From Apostichopus japonicus (lineage: Eukaryota; Echinodermata; Holothuroidea; Aspidochirotida; Stichopodidae), in the NCBI RefSeq assembly GCF_037975245.1, contig NC_092580.1:20754501-20818500 (forward strand): DNA of 64,000 nucleotides. Direction: 5' to 3'. Under the pieces are notes generated by a model. The model was given only the letters and a program-made list of their open reading frames with translations, did no database searches and had not been told where the DNA came from. Numbering within the stretch: the first letter of the stretch is position 1; each line of letters opens with the position of its first letter. Shown piece after piece: positions 12,209-24,006 of this stretch. Made by a program: the position numbers and the translations under genes.

Positions 12209-13269
12209 TAAAAAGGTTTCTTTCTTTCGTGCATATCGTTATTGTTTGTCCCCCCACCCCCACTGATAGACAATTCCAGAAAAAAAAATCCCGCTTAAAG
12301 TTTAAGTATGTTTATATGTGCAAGATAGATTAAAAACAGCAAGCAACAAGAAAAACAAAGCATAAATGCCGTCAGATAGCACTTTTTGGAACCGGCATAA
12401 GTGTCCTTATATTAAGCAATATTTAATTCACACATTCCCTCTGTTCAAACCACACTAGATTGGTTTCAATTCAATTCATAACCCCCCCCCCTCACACACA
12501 CACTTCCACCCCCTCCATATATATCAAAGGGTCTGTTTTTCTCCCCCTGGCAAGGAGGAAAATGTGCACACAATTAGTATACTGAATAGAATTAGTATTT
12601 CTATTATCTTATAATGCATTTAGTAATGGCATTGTAAGGTTGAATCAAGAGCAATGTTCCCAGAGAACTCCAGTCAGAATGATGGTATAAGTAAATCCTG
12701 GGATTGTTTTTGTTGATTGTGAAGTTCAAAGGACTCTAAGGTGACAAAATTCTAACAAAAGTCTCACATAACAAGCATATATTTTACCACACGTAGAAAT
12801 TAAGTTGTTCTATTGGTAGTTGTAATCTATAAACTCATGTGTCACATCCAGGACAGTAAATGGCAGTTAGTTCGTCTTTCTTCAGGTAAATGGAATTTTT
12901 ACATTCACCATCTAATTTTTAAAATTCTGTTCTGCTATGCTTTGCTTTGGTCACACGAATAGGTACTAATTAACAGAAAACTGGCTAAAACAAGCAGAAC
13001 AATTATCTTTCCAAGATGAGGGAAGCCAGCTCACTTGATATAGCATACATTCATTGTTAGTTCTAAGCATAAACTTAGAGTCGTGACGGTATGGGTTAGA
13101 AAAAAATGATTTGTCATATTGCGTCATCTCAATATCAATGCTTAATTTGTTTGCTGATTTAATAAACCTATGCGTTAATACTTGTGTGTGCGGTATGACA
13201 CCTGGCTTCAAACACGCTATCTCTAGAAGGGAAGCTTGGAAAATATAAGATTTGGCATGTATGTGAATC

Positions 13270-13560
13270 ATATTGATTATATCCTATATTTTTGAGGTGG
13301 ATGTCAAAGGGTAAACAGGGTTCAAGTTGTGAAAACCTTGTAAAAATTATAAGTTCAAGAAAGGAAGCTGAACAGATATCATATTTAGTCTGTAAGTATA
13401 CCACATGGCTAAAAGAGGCCTTTGTTATTGTGGAGATTAACAGTGGTCAAATTTTGTAAACCTTTAAAACTTGATATCTCAAGATGAGGAAGCTGGAAGA
13501 AATCTCATATTTACTGTAGTATGTATCACATTGAGTGAGTACAAGCAGGCTATCAGTGGT
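13270..13560. repeat. Dispersed GGTCA-rich repeat, copy in duplication 1
   Basis: Two degenerate tandem units are marked by GTTGTGAAAACCTTGTAAA and TTTTGTAAACCTTTAAAAC, each followed by a TATCTCAAG/TAAGTTCAAG word and GGAAGCTG. The copy 2 counterpart lies at 26730-27020. Confidence 0.55.
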
Positions 13561-13798
13561 CATTTGTGTCAGCATCTGTCATTGTGAATATACTGTTTGT
13601 CACTTCTTGCTGTATTACTAAAGATCAAGTGTGTCAGTATGTCCCATTCATATGAAAGGATACTCATGTTGGATCATAGAAACCACAGTCTGGTTTATGC
13701 ATACATGCTACTTGACAGCTGTCCTCATATGCCATTCAAGTATATCAAGGCAAGTAACAACTGGGATATAGTTTCTTTATCTGTGATGCATTATGTAG

Positions 13799-14348
13799 TT
13801 GTTGCAACTGAATAAGTGTTTTCGTAGAAAAGGTCTTGTATCATGTAAGTTAACTAAAATCTCAATTAAAGATGCAGAAGTAGAACGCACTCATCATACA
13901 GTATATCTAGGTGTTTGTATTGATGACAAACTAAGTTTCACTGGTCATATAAGCAGAATACTTAAACGGGTGTACTTCATAGTCTCAACTCTATCGTATA
14001 TAGTTCCATATTTTCATGTTGATGTAAGCAAAAGAGTTTTTACTGCCAATATCTTACCACACCTAATATATGCTGTTTCTGCTTGGTATCACTTTTTACT
14101 AATTAAAGATAATAAGAGAATTTTTTTTTAAAGTATTGTTCTAGAATTTTTAATATAGATTTTAACTTTCTTATGAGTACTGTAAACAATGCTGCTAAAA
14201 ATGAGTTCATTAGAAGTGTAAATTGCATACAGAGAAATGACAGACATTCTTTGCATACCGAACTTAACTCTCTACTTCGAGAAACTACTAGGTATAATCT
14301 GAGAAACAAAGCAATAACACCAAAATTCAGAATTAATGTGTATAGATA
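13799..14348 (+). mobile_element. LINE (non-LTR) reverse transcriptase C-terminal fragment, copy 1
   Basis: The translation shows the typical post-RT region of non-LTR retrotransposons: a YLGVCIDDKLSFTGHISRI block, ANILPHLIYAVSAW, and a tail with TTRYNLRNK before a stop near 14346. A poly-T stretch and frameshift near 14120 break the frame. No upstream RT catalytic block is present, so this is a 5'-truncated relic. The same fragment is in copy 2. Confidence 0.75.
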
Positions 14349-14436
14349 GTATAATTGTTTTATTTATCTTGCTGCTATTTTATTTACAAAATGGTAATCT
14401 GGATCATTTATTGTAGACAGCTGCACTTGTACGTTT

Positions 14437-14526
14437 TGTATATATATATATGTGTGTATATGTATGGGTGTATGTGTGTGTATATGTGTGTATATATGTA
14501 TATGTATGTGTATGTATGTGTATTTT
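14437..14526. repeat. TA/TG microsatellite, copy 1
   Basis: Alternating TATATA, TGTGTGTA and TATGTATG words. The counterpart in copy 2 is at 27901-27988 with a different length. Confidence 0.9.
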
Positions 14527-16164
14527 TATTTTCAGTGTTGACTGGCCTTGGATGCTCCCCAGTAAAGGATTCAGGTGATTATACTGTTGACTGTGTCAAG
14601 ACCAAACTTTTAGTGCAAAGAATATTTATTTAATGTCAAAGGAAAAGGTGGGCCAAATATGTAGACAAAAGCAAGAGAAATGTTAACTGATACTAAGTTG
14701 TGTGAATTGTGTACAAATATGATTTTACTGGCTTCAGCTTGCATTTCCCAATTAGCCCTAATTGATTTTTTTTTCCAACATTTGAACAATGGTCATTGAG
14801 ATACTTTGACTAACACTAAACAATCTGAGTGTAGTAGAACTGGTTCTTACACAGCCTCCTTTCCCAGTATTTATGTTAAGCCTGATACTTAGTGTGACCA
14901 GCAGCATGTCATTTGAAGGTAGTCTGTATTGGCCACAAAGTTGTATTGTGACATCAAGAAGTACTTTCCTTGAGGTCTTTATAATCTCCAAATTTTTCTC
15001 AGACATTTTAAAAGAACATGCAAAAGGACAGAATGTCCCAGTGAGGTAAATTTCCTACAGGTGGTACAAAAACAGTTTAATAATTTTGACCATAGGTGAC
15101 CATATTTTAGTATCTGGCATATTTGAAGCCAATGCAACATAACTTTCAGCTGATTTTTGTTGAAAATAATTGATATAGCTTAGAGGCCTTTATGCCCATT
15201 AACAATACATCGTAGCAACAAACGTTTTTGGTGTTTATCAATACCAGTTGTGCATGGTGAGATATTCGTTTGGAAATACCTTCTAATGAATAATGCACTG
15301 CCTGACTGCAGGCAATATATCATGATTCGATGGTTGACATGTCATGAACACACGAAAACACCCTACACAAACCCTCTGCTCCTATACCATATGATTTTAT
15401 TTTGCTTCCAAAGTACCATTTCCAACCAGCTAGGCATTGCCCAATCTTAAAATATATCACATGAAAAGGAATTCCCAAGTATTTTCACCATAGTTAACAT
15501 TCACAGCCTGTCGATAATTGGATTAACAATAGTCTACCTTTAATTGATTGCCTGACCAACAAATACTGCTAGGCTACAACTGTGGACGCCAAAGCATGGT
15601 TTACTTTGATTTATGTAACCTTTTTTCCCATGTGAATGTCATTTTGTCTTGAGATCCCCAAGATTTCAAAAGTTACTAGATGTGAGGCTATCTGTTATTG
15701 TCAATGGTTGTCAAGCATTAGTATTAAAAGTAGAAGGGAAATTGGATGATTTTTATAAAACAAAGTATTTGAAACAGCTTGTACTAAAAATAAAGAAACA
15801 GATACAGTTGTTCTATGTCACAATAGACGTAGGATGTTGCACGAGTCTTGCAGCACCTTTGTCATTGTTTAGAAATGTATTTATCTTATGCAGCAGAGAA
15901 AATGAAGGAGAATTAAATTTGCAATAAATTTTAAATTAAATTGATATTTCCATTCATTTGTGTCTGTCCAAATAGTATCATGCAAGAAATCATTAATGAC
16001 CATATATTTCAGCCGTTCATCATGTAGCGAAATTGGTCTAAAGTTCCTCTATAAATCCTGCCATTAAGAAATGCAATTAAGAAGAAAAGGCATACTCCAA
16101 AGAAGCCTTGCTGTCCTGATGTTTTTGCACTACGTTTCCATACAGAAGAGCTTGTAGGATACAT

Positions 16165-16560
16165 TTATCCGTGCTATTCTCTCATCCTGTCCGCGCGGAC
16201 AGAAAATCACCACACACGGACGTTTTTTCCTAGTTAATAGTGTCCGTCCGGACAGATAATACTGTCCGCCGGACACAATTCCCCCCGAGAAAGTTGTCCT
16301 ACGGACACAATTCCCGTGGAATAGTGCCCGTGAGACGCCCGGACACTATTCCCTGTCACACCAGCATGTCTAACGTTAGCATATTAGCACTATTTCGTAG
16401 GCCTGAAGTACCAGTGTGGCAGTAATGAGTGTCCGGGCGTCCGTAGGACACTTATTACTAGGAAATAGTGTCTCATTTGCGTGAATAGTGTCTCAGGGAC
16501 ACTTTCCCTTGCATTCTACGCCACCGTGGAAAGTGTCCGGGTTCTCTTCAAAGAGCTTTA
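16165..16560. repeat. Palindromic GTCCGGAC-rich element, complete copy
   Basis: It is packed with short palindromes (GTCCGCGCGGAC, GTCCGTCCGGAC, GTCCGCCGGAC) and CGGACACTATTCC / GGAATAGTGTCCG pairs. The outer halves also pair: GACGCCCGGACACTATTCCC (from about 16334) faces AGTGTCCGGGCGTCC (to 16442) across a loop of about 45 nt. No coding sequence. It is likely a foldback or MITE-type element. In copy 2 only its left arm remains (29630-29827). Confidence 0.65.
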
Positions 16561-17300
16561 ACGTGGTTCTGTTGAGTGACAAACACTTCTGGCCCTATCT
16601 ACGTTCCCTTATTGTTAAAAGGGGGTAATTTACTAGCGAAGACCAGGTTGACAATGTTATATATCGGTCAGCATGCACCCTCAAAACTCGGTTAAAGTAT
16701 AACTAATACTTCGAGTGTCGACTGTTGTGGGAAGAGGCGGCAAAATGTTATTATTATCATGGAGACTACACTCCAGAGGGACGCTGTCCGCTCTATTTCG
16801 GTCGTCGACTGTCAGAAGGCTGCATAATGAATGTAAAATTTATCTTCCGAACTAATTAGTCATGTCTGTCTGACTCTGCTGCTTATCAATCGTTACTACC
16901 ATTAGGGTAGTTGTTTGGAAGGTCGGAATTTCTAAACGTTGGAGAAAGATCAACCATGTAGGTCGAAGGTAAATGTATTTTAACCGATACGCGTCGGCGA
17001 TAGTTCCCCCGCCATCCGGAGCATGGAGGTCAAATCCGGGGTCAGAGCAGGGAGTTGTTATGGGAAAACTCCCTGGTCAGAGTCAATATATTTTATTCAG
17101 TACGTGGAAATCTCCCGCTCTACGTTCTAGGTGTGACATGCGTATTTGCATTCTACTGTAAAATGTATACTGCTGTTTACTCAGTGAAGTAAGCCGAATG
17201 TGCCGTCTACGTCGTTACATGTCGCAGGCCCAAAATTTCTTAGTAGCTGCATATATGAGTTGAGACCGTTAACTTACTTAGCCCGATCTGATATTACAAG

Positions 17301-17513
17301 ATGACTTCTCCTGACCTGGATACCGATGACGAGTATAGGCCTCCATTATCTTTGGAAAATATTTTTCGTCAGGACTGTACCCTGAAAAGTCTACGATAAG
17401 TCTAGAAAGATCGATAAGGGGAAGATCGAAGAGTTTTAGACTGACGGGAGATGCCGATCTAGTTTACGTCGGCCCACATGGCAACGAAGATTAAAGCTTA
17501 CAAGAAGGGTTTG
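17301..17513 (+). pseudogene. Possible first coding exon with frameshift, unknown
   Basis: The ATG at 17301 starts MTSPDLDTDDEYRPPLSLEN and stops after 32 codons. A shifted frame from about 17374 stays open to 17490 (ISLERSIRGRSKSFRLTGDA, then DLVYVGPHGNED). A third frame has an ATG at 17475 running into a consensus GGCG/GTAAGT donor at 17513. This pattern suggests a first exon with a 1-nt indel, or chance. It could belong to the transposon gene whose integrase exons begin at 20454. No domain recognised. Confidence 0.22.
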
Positions 17514-20453
17514 GCGGTAAGTGTATTATTTGTTTATTTGTATAAAACTTTTAGGAATTATTTCCACTGAAGAAATGATTCCATAGATATGCATATAACT
17601 TGAACTAAGTGCATTGGCCATTTGGGCCTTGCAGATTATAGGTATATTTTATTATTTGTAATCACCTAAGAGTAGAACTGAAAAGTCTAAACTCTATTAG
17701 CGTTAGAGAATATCGTGGTGCATTATTAGTCGGCAAGACTCGACTAGTATTGGGCTATACTATAGGCTAGCCTACTGTAGCATATGAGTAGGACTTCGAG
17801 AGTTATAACCCTTTTTGCAAATAATTTGCTTTATTCAAATTTAAGCCACTCCGATTGGCAATCTCTGAAATAAAGCCTACTTGGTATAATTTTTGTTACT
17901 CTGGTAGCTGCCAAAACTCCCAGATCAGCTGTCAGTTACATATCAGCTGTGTATTGTGTACCCATGCTACCATGAGTATGCAAGCTTTTAATTTCAATAA
18001 TGATTATGTGTTTGAAATTGCTAGGTTAAAAAAAAAAAATCTTCAGGATAGGACTTTTCAGATTTTCTGAAAGATATGTCCTGGGATTAGTCCCCTTACT
18101 AGTTAAAACACAAGGTAGCAAGGGAGAGGGGGGGGGGGTTCCCTGTCTCGTCCATTTGGAGGATCAATTAAATTAATGAGTGTTACTTTATTATCTCTTT
18201 CTTTTTAGAGGTTTTCCCATATTTTTTTAATATATTGGTTCCGGGATGTGCACAGACACTGCAGCAGGTCGAATATATGCTATAGGTAATCAGTTGGCCA
18301 CCTGCCCATCACTTCATTGTCAGAAGGTTAGCTGTGTTGGCTAATAATTTTTAATAAGTTTAATGGACCTTTCTGCTGGTGATATTTTAATTATGCAAAC
18401 ATGTACATGGTTATGGTATGAATATTCATTAAACATTCTTCCACAGTAATTAAGGTTGTTAATATATGCACAAAACAATGTTGCAATTAAATTAGTGCAG
18501 GTTAAACCATGTAGCTATAAACCTGGGATTATAGCTCCATGGACCAAGTTTATATCATTTATATTAAATTTGCAATGTATTATCACATGTAAAACTGCTT
18601 GGTGATATACTGTAGTACTGCTAGAATAGTGACCAGAATGGACCTAAAAAACTAATATAGGCCTAGTGTAATCTCTTTGACAAATTTGAGGGTGGGTGAA
18701 TAAATTTCTATTCAGGAGGATAGCTGGTTGTTGAGAGAAACAATTGAAAAAAGAGCAAATAAAAATGCACAACAATTTGCTTTCGTTTTATCTCACATGT
18801 TATCATGAACTTATTTGACCAAATGATAGGAGTATTTTGGTATAAGACCCTTATTTGAAAGAAAGGGATCTGAGAAGGTGGCTAAATCAATAGAAATATC
18901 AGGTTCATTTCAATTTCTGTAAGAGTGACTCCTTGTAGGACACGAGTGGGGACAATTTCACCACCTAAGTATTATTTTCATCTGCATTTCAGCAGGAGGC
19001 ACATGTACACCTGATTTTGATGGAATCTGCAATGGAAGTTGTGTAACATGTTTTTTTTTCAAATACCTATCCTAGCTCATAGGCCTTACATGTTAATGGA
19101 ATACATATGGACCACCTTATGCGTTCAGCTTATTAATGCTAGGCCTGGGTCGAAAATACTGTTCACAAGCAGCACAGTTATCACTAAATCACTTTGTTTT
19201 TTGTCATCTAAAAGCAATATTTGTTTGCATGATTGTAACTGCAAAGTCATTCACCATATGCATATCAAGTTATCAACCGATGCTTAAAGTTTGCATCCCT
19301 TTGTTGGCCAGTGCAAGAGTATAAGGAGTATGTGTGGAGATTGTCCAGAGAATGAAAGATCTAGCTCATTCATTTGTTCTTAAAGTTATAATTTACTAAG
19401 CATATATTAAAGATGATCATGATGGTGGTACATTCAGTAGACTTAATGACTCGCAGTACTGTCGGGAATTTTCATGTACTGCAGCCATAAACACAAATTT
19501 CGCTAAGAACACATTTTGGTATTTTTTTTAGCTGCGTATAATTAAAGCACCAGGAAAACCTTTACATAGGACTTCATAATTTTCTGATATGAATTTCAAA
19601 ATGTAAAGAAAACTGAATTGTGATATGAAGCAAGAATGACACATGAACATAACAGAGTTCAGTAGTTGAATTGTTGTCATAAAGAAGTATCCGAGAAAAT
19701 GTCCTAAGTACGTACATTCATATGCAGTTCATAACTAAAGTACCAACAGAGCCATAGCCTTTTGTCCAAAATTCATCCCCAATGAACCCATATGCTTATT
19801 TCAACATCTATTTAAGTAAATCTTGCTACTTGGTTAATAACCAAGAAGTCTTTCCTTCCATACTGTAACTCTACAGTGTGAATTTCTGTCATTAATATAA
19901 AAAATTCTGCAAATTCCCTTCAAAGATTAATTTGTAACATTTCTAAATATATAGATACCAAAGTATATATATAGGTTGTATCAATGTATGCTTCCTACAT
20001 CAGTTAGGTGTAACCCTGTCATCTCACTGACAGATTCCAAGGCAATTTTCTGACTAACTATCAATCACTCATCCAGGTACTTATACATCTGTTCCCCCCC
20101 CCCCACCCCACATTCAAAGGTGATGAAAATGGTTACCAGGCCTATGATAGTCCCTAGTGACAATTACCATCTAGATTGTCAGCTAGATCACTGCATGTGA
20201 CTTGCATCTCACTTAAGAGATTTCCCATTGGACTTCCATATAACAGCTGGGTTTGACAAACTGTCAGTAAAGTAATAGGTTTGGTAATGAAGAAAAAAAT
20301 TGGTAACAGAGTCTTCCGGTGTGAGTTACAATAAAAAATAAAAAAACAATTGAATGTTTAGCATTTTATAAAACTCAGATATAAATCACTTGAACATCAG
20401 TTCTATGATTAGATTGTGTATGGTTCTGAATGCCATTTTACTTCTTTTTTTAG
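17514..20453. other. Gene-free stretch between possible exon and integrase exons
   Basis: No coding signal, RNA gene or clear transposon boundary is seen. It has a poly-G run near 18128-18138, a poly-C run near 20095-20104 and a poly-pyrimidine stretch ahead of the acceptor at 20453. It would be intronic if the 17.3 kb exon belongs with the integrase gene. Confidence 0.4.
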
Positions 20454-22315
20454 ATGGGTGTGGATATGATTGGACCCCTTCCAGAGACCATCAATGGAAA
20501 TAAGTACATCATATAAACCCTATGTGACTATTTTTCAAAATGGCCAGAGGCTGTTGCTACATGTACAGAAACAAAACAGCAAAAACTGTTGCAAACTTTC
20601 TGTTTGAAACCATGGCCAGGTAAATATCCATCTACTTTTGTTTCTACTTTACATGGAATTACTTATGCAGACCTGCATTTGCACTGTTTTAACTGTGACC
20701 CAGAAAGCGGCCAAATGGTTACAGGAATTTATAGAAGTTGTTTCTTAAGTTAATGTCAATGAAATGTTAGTGGGATATGGTCAGTGCTTTTAACTTACTT
20801 TTTTTTTTTAAATCAGTGCTGAAATGATTTCCTGATTAAACCATGTAGCCATTCTGCAGATGCCAGTAGTTCATTACATTACTCGTAATCAATACTTTAA
20901 CAATAGTTATTTAAATGTTTCCATTTATTTAGATTTGGGTGCATGAAAATTGTCATCTCAGACCAGAGAGGAAAATTTGTTAATGCTCTGAACATGTCCC
21001 TGTTTGACATGATAGGGGTAGACCTCAGAGAATCCTCTAGCTACCACCCACAGACCAATGGGCTTGATGAAAGATTCAACCAAACTCTGCAAAGGTCACT
21101 CATCAAGGTTGTCAATGAAAACCAACATGACTGAGATGAAATGCTGTCTTCAACTCTCATGGGGTACCATACAGCCAAACATGGTTCAATAGGTCTTTCA
21201 CCTTTTGCTGTGATGTTTGGAAGGTTTGTAATAATTTAAACCTGCCATTGCTGAATAGAGATTTACATTTGCTAAGGCCATATACAGAGAAAAAGCAATC
21301 AGGGATACGAGAGTTTGGACAAATCTTGCATAGCTACACCAGTCCTCTGTACGATAAAATCTAATTTGACACATGCCAGGTCCTGGAAAAAACGCTAAAT
21401 AGAGGACCATCAATAACCCAATTTAAGTTACAATATCTAAACAAATAAATATTAACCCTGTATATGGTACACTCTGCAGCAAGTACAAAATATGAACATT
21501 CATTAAACTGTAAATGCATGCCCATTAACTTAAAAGATACATGCAATTAATGCCACTGACATTGGTTTTGTTTTTCATATACTATATATTTATCATAATT
21601 GACTGGTATGCAAGTTGGACCTATAACAGCACAGAATATATATAAGGGTTTTATATTTGTGCTGGTTTGAGTATGTGATGTGACTCAAATTTCTGGTTCA
21701 ATGGTCTTAATAGTGAAAATAAAATATATAAAAATTTATTTATTCTTCAGTCAACAAAGTGTTGTGAATAATTGAATGTTAATTTATCTTCATATATCCA
21801 GAGAGCCATTGCGACCAGTCGACATGGAAAACTCCATTGTCCAACCAGAAGCTCCTACTACAGACTGCAGCGATGCACAGCGGGAGAGGGTTTTTCAACT
21901 CATGTCACAGTCGCGGGACATAATCAAAGGTGTTGTGAGAGAAAATATTGGCAAAGCCCAAGAACGGCAAAAAAAGAATTTGGATAATAGGCACCAAAAA
22001 AGGTAATTATATAATGCTATGTTGTACATTGAAGTTGTAGTTAAATGAATGGCAACATATGCATTGTATTATGATGTTTACGTATATCTGCTAGATTTTA
22101 TTTTATTCAGAGCTTCGAAGTTGGTTCCAGTGTTCTCGTACGGAATGCTAGAAAGGATGCCCGAAGAGGAGGGAAGCTCGAAAACTCTTGGTTAATTGGG
22201 CCGTATGAAGTGAAGGCTGTGAATGAGAAACTACTGTACACACTTATTAACAGTACCACAGGCCTTCCTCAGAAGAAGAAATTCAATTCAATTTTACTTA
22301 AAGAATTTTGCACAA
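20454..22315 (+). pseudogene. Intron-containing Gypsy/GINGER-type integrase, copy 2 (decayed)
   Basis: Exon-like blocks are 20454-20619, 20933-21223, 21802-22002 and 22113-22315, all with AG/GT borders. The first carries the opening catalytic Asp region (MGVDMIGPLPETINGNKYI) and then a TAA stop and a +1 frameshift before its donor. The second carries ISDQRGKF and SSYHPQTNGLDERFNQTL, with a TGA replacing what looks like a Trp codon in the region around 21130. The last two blocks encode a basic coiled stretch and the SH3-like integrase tail, still open. The lesions differ from those of copy 1, so the two copies decayed independently after duplication. The DDE triad is recognisable but the gene cannot make a full product. 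Confidence 0.75.
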
Positions 22316-23792
22316 GTAAGATTTCTTTGCAGTATTTTTTTGGGGGGGGGGGGTGGGGAGGAGGAGGATTGGCATGATTCCTCCAGAATTTCCTTAAAAA
22401 TAATCAGCAACTTAATCAGTTCTGAGTATTTGCTGGTTTATGTGAGGGTAAAGTGCTGTAGCTGTCTTCACACAATAAATCAGTTTCGACTTAATGGCCT
22501 AACAAATTAACCATTATTGCCAACAATAATAAAGACGGGAATAAGTTAATTACAAGAAAACTTCAGTTTCCTGACAATTGTTTTCAGAAATTAAATTTCA
22601 TTTGTTTTAGTTTTGAGAAGATAATTTTATGTGATGTCAGTTTGAAACTCTGCAATTTAATGTTCAACTTCTGAAGAGCAGCTTTCCTGGCTTTGATAAT
22701 AATCGTAACCTATTCATTCATGCTGGCGTGTGTGTGCGTGTCTTTGTGAAATTGTCAAATTGTGAAACCTTGTAAACATGGTATCTCAATATTGGAAGCT
22801 TGGGCAGATCTCGTACTTGGTAAGATAGTGCATAACATTGAGTAAAAGAAGCTGTTTGATTTTGTCGGAGGTCATAAAGGTCATTTGAAGTCAAAAAATG
22901 CCAAACAGTTACCTCACTCCCCTCTAACCTGTCCCTACACTAACGCACCTTCCTAAACATAATATCTCAGAAGCTTGGAACGATCGCATATTTGGTATGT
23001 AATTGTACTACATTGAGTACAGAAGCCTAATGTTGTGGGGCGAGGTCATAGGCGTACGGGACCATATTTTAGTTTGGGAGGGCAGAAAGTTTTGTGCCCG
23101 AAAGTTCCTGTGACACTATCTAAGCGGAACGCCATCATTGGTTGGCGTGTAGCGTACAAGAAAAATTGTTGGCAAAAAAAGCCTCTTAGATTGCCGGAAA
23201 CGGCACATCTGAGGCCTTGCAAGTTGCATATAAATATTCTTTATTTTATGATCTCACATTTTAGAATTTTACACTTCCCCAAAAATTTGGCAAATTAGAA
23301 GAAGAAAAAATGGTTACATCACTTTGAAGAGGAAAAATAGGACAGAATATTTTTTAAGCTCATATTTAGTTACCGTATTTATTATTTTAACACAGTACTC
23401 AGCTACCTCCAGAAAAACATACATTGTTCAACGACACGTAGGCGGGATAATGTCGCTGTGTCGGGTGAGACTGCAATTTGTCTCACAAAACAGTATAAAA
23501 TGTAACAAAGAATATGATAAACCTGTACTTTTAGGCTTGTAGGCACTCCCCCCCCCCCCACCATCCATTCCATCAAAAAGAAAATGTTTCTTATATACAC
23601 TCATGTCGGAGATGTCCCGGTATACAGTTGACTAGTTAGAAAAAAAATTGATCGCGCAAAAAGCGTGGTAGCCCAGGTGAGCTGTGCTTACGGTGGTGTT
23701 ACACGGAAATATTCGGGCATCATGATGCTAAATAAAGAAAATCAATGAATTGTCAGGCAAAAATTTGAAAAAGATTTGGGCAAGCTACTGCA

Positions 23793-23840
<48 letters not shown>

Positions 23841-24006
23841 GTTTCTCCTCTTAGGCTGCCCAAATTTTTCAGTACTTTTGCCCGAATTTCTTGTCCTCTA
23901 GAAATTTGTTTTTTAAGACTCCCCCCCCCCCAGGCCTATTTTTACAATTCATGGTTAAGTAAGTTTCCAGTGTGCTATGATTGTGTTCTTTGCTTTGATT
24001 CAACAG

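Larger units (their letters stand above)
1..16364 (+). repeat. Direct segmental duplication, copy 1 (left end outside window)
   Basis: The sequence from base 1 matches 20883 onward almost base for base through three blocks: 1-1848 with 20883-22747, 9664-11700 with 22786-24830, and 11700-16364 with 25070-29827. Differences are scattered substitutions, small indels, a longer minisatellite in copy 2, and a 7.7 kb transposon present only in copy 1 (1998-9663). Both copies contain the same integrase-like exons, LINE fragment, microsatellites and terminal palindrome. Matching stops sharply after the last bases of a CACACCAG string (16364 and 29827). The left end cannot be placed because copy 1 runs off the window. 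A tandem duplication of a longer unit is possible. Confidence 0.9.

Noticed and set aside
12966-13404. Minus-strand frames of about 80-100 residues, also in copy 2 at 26427-26786
   Set aside because: They overlap the dispersed GGTCA repeat and have no recognisable motif.
15649-15927. 92-residue frame and its longer copy 2 counterpart at 29014-29391
   Set aside because: Conserved only because the segment is duplicated; composition is not protein-like and there are no splice or start signals. An in-frame 3-nt difference is weak support for coding, not enough.
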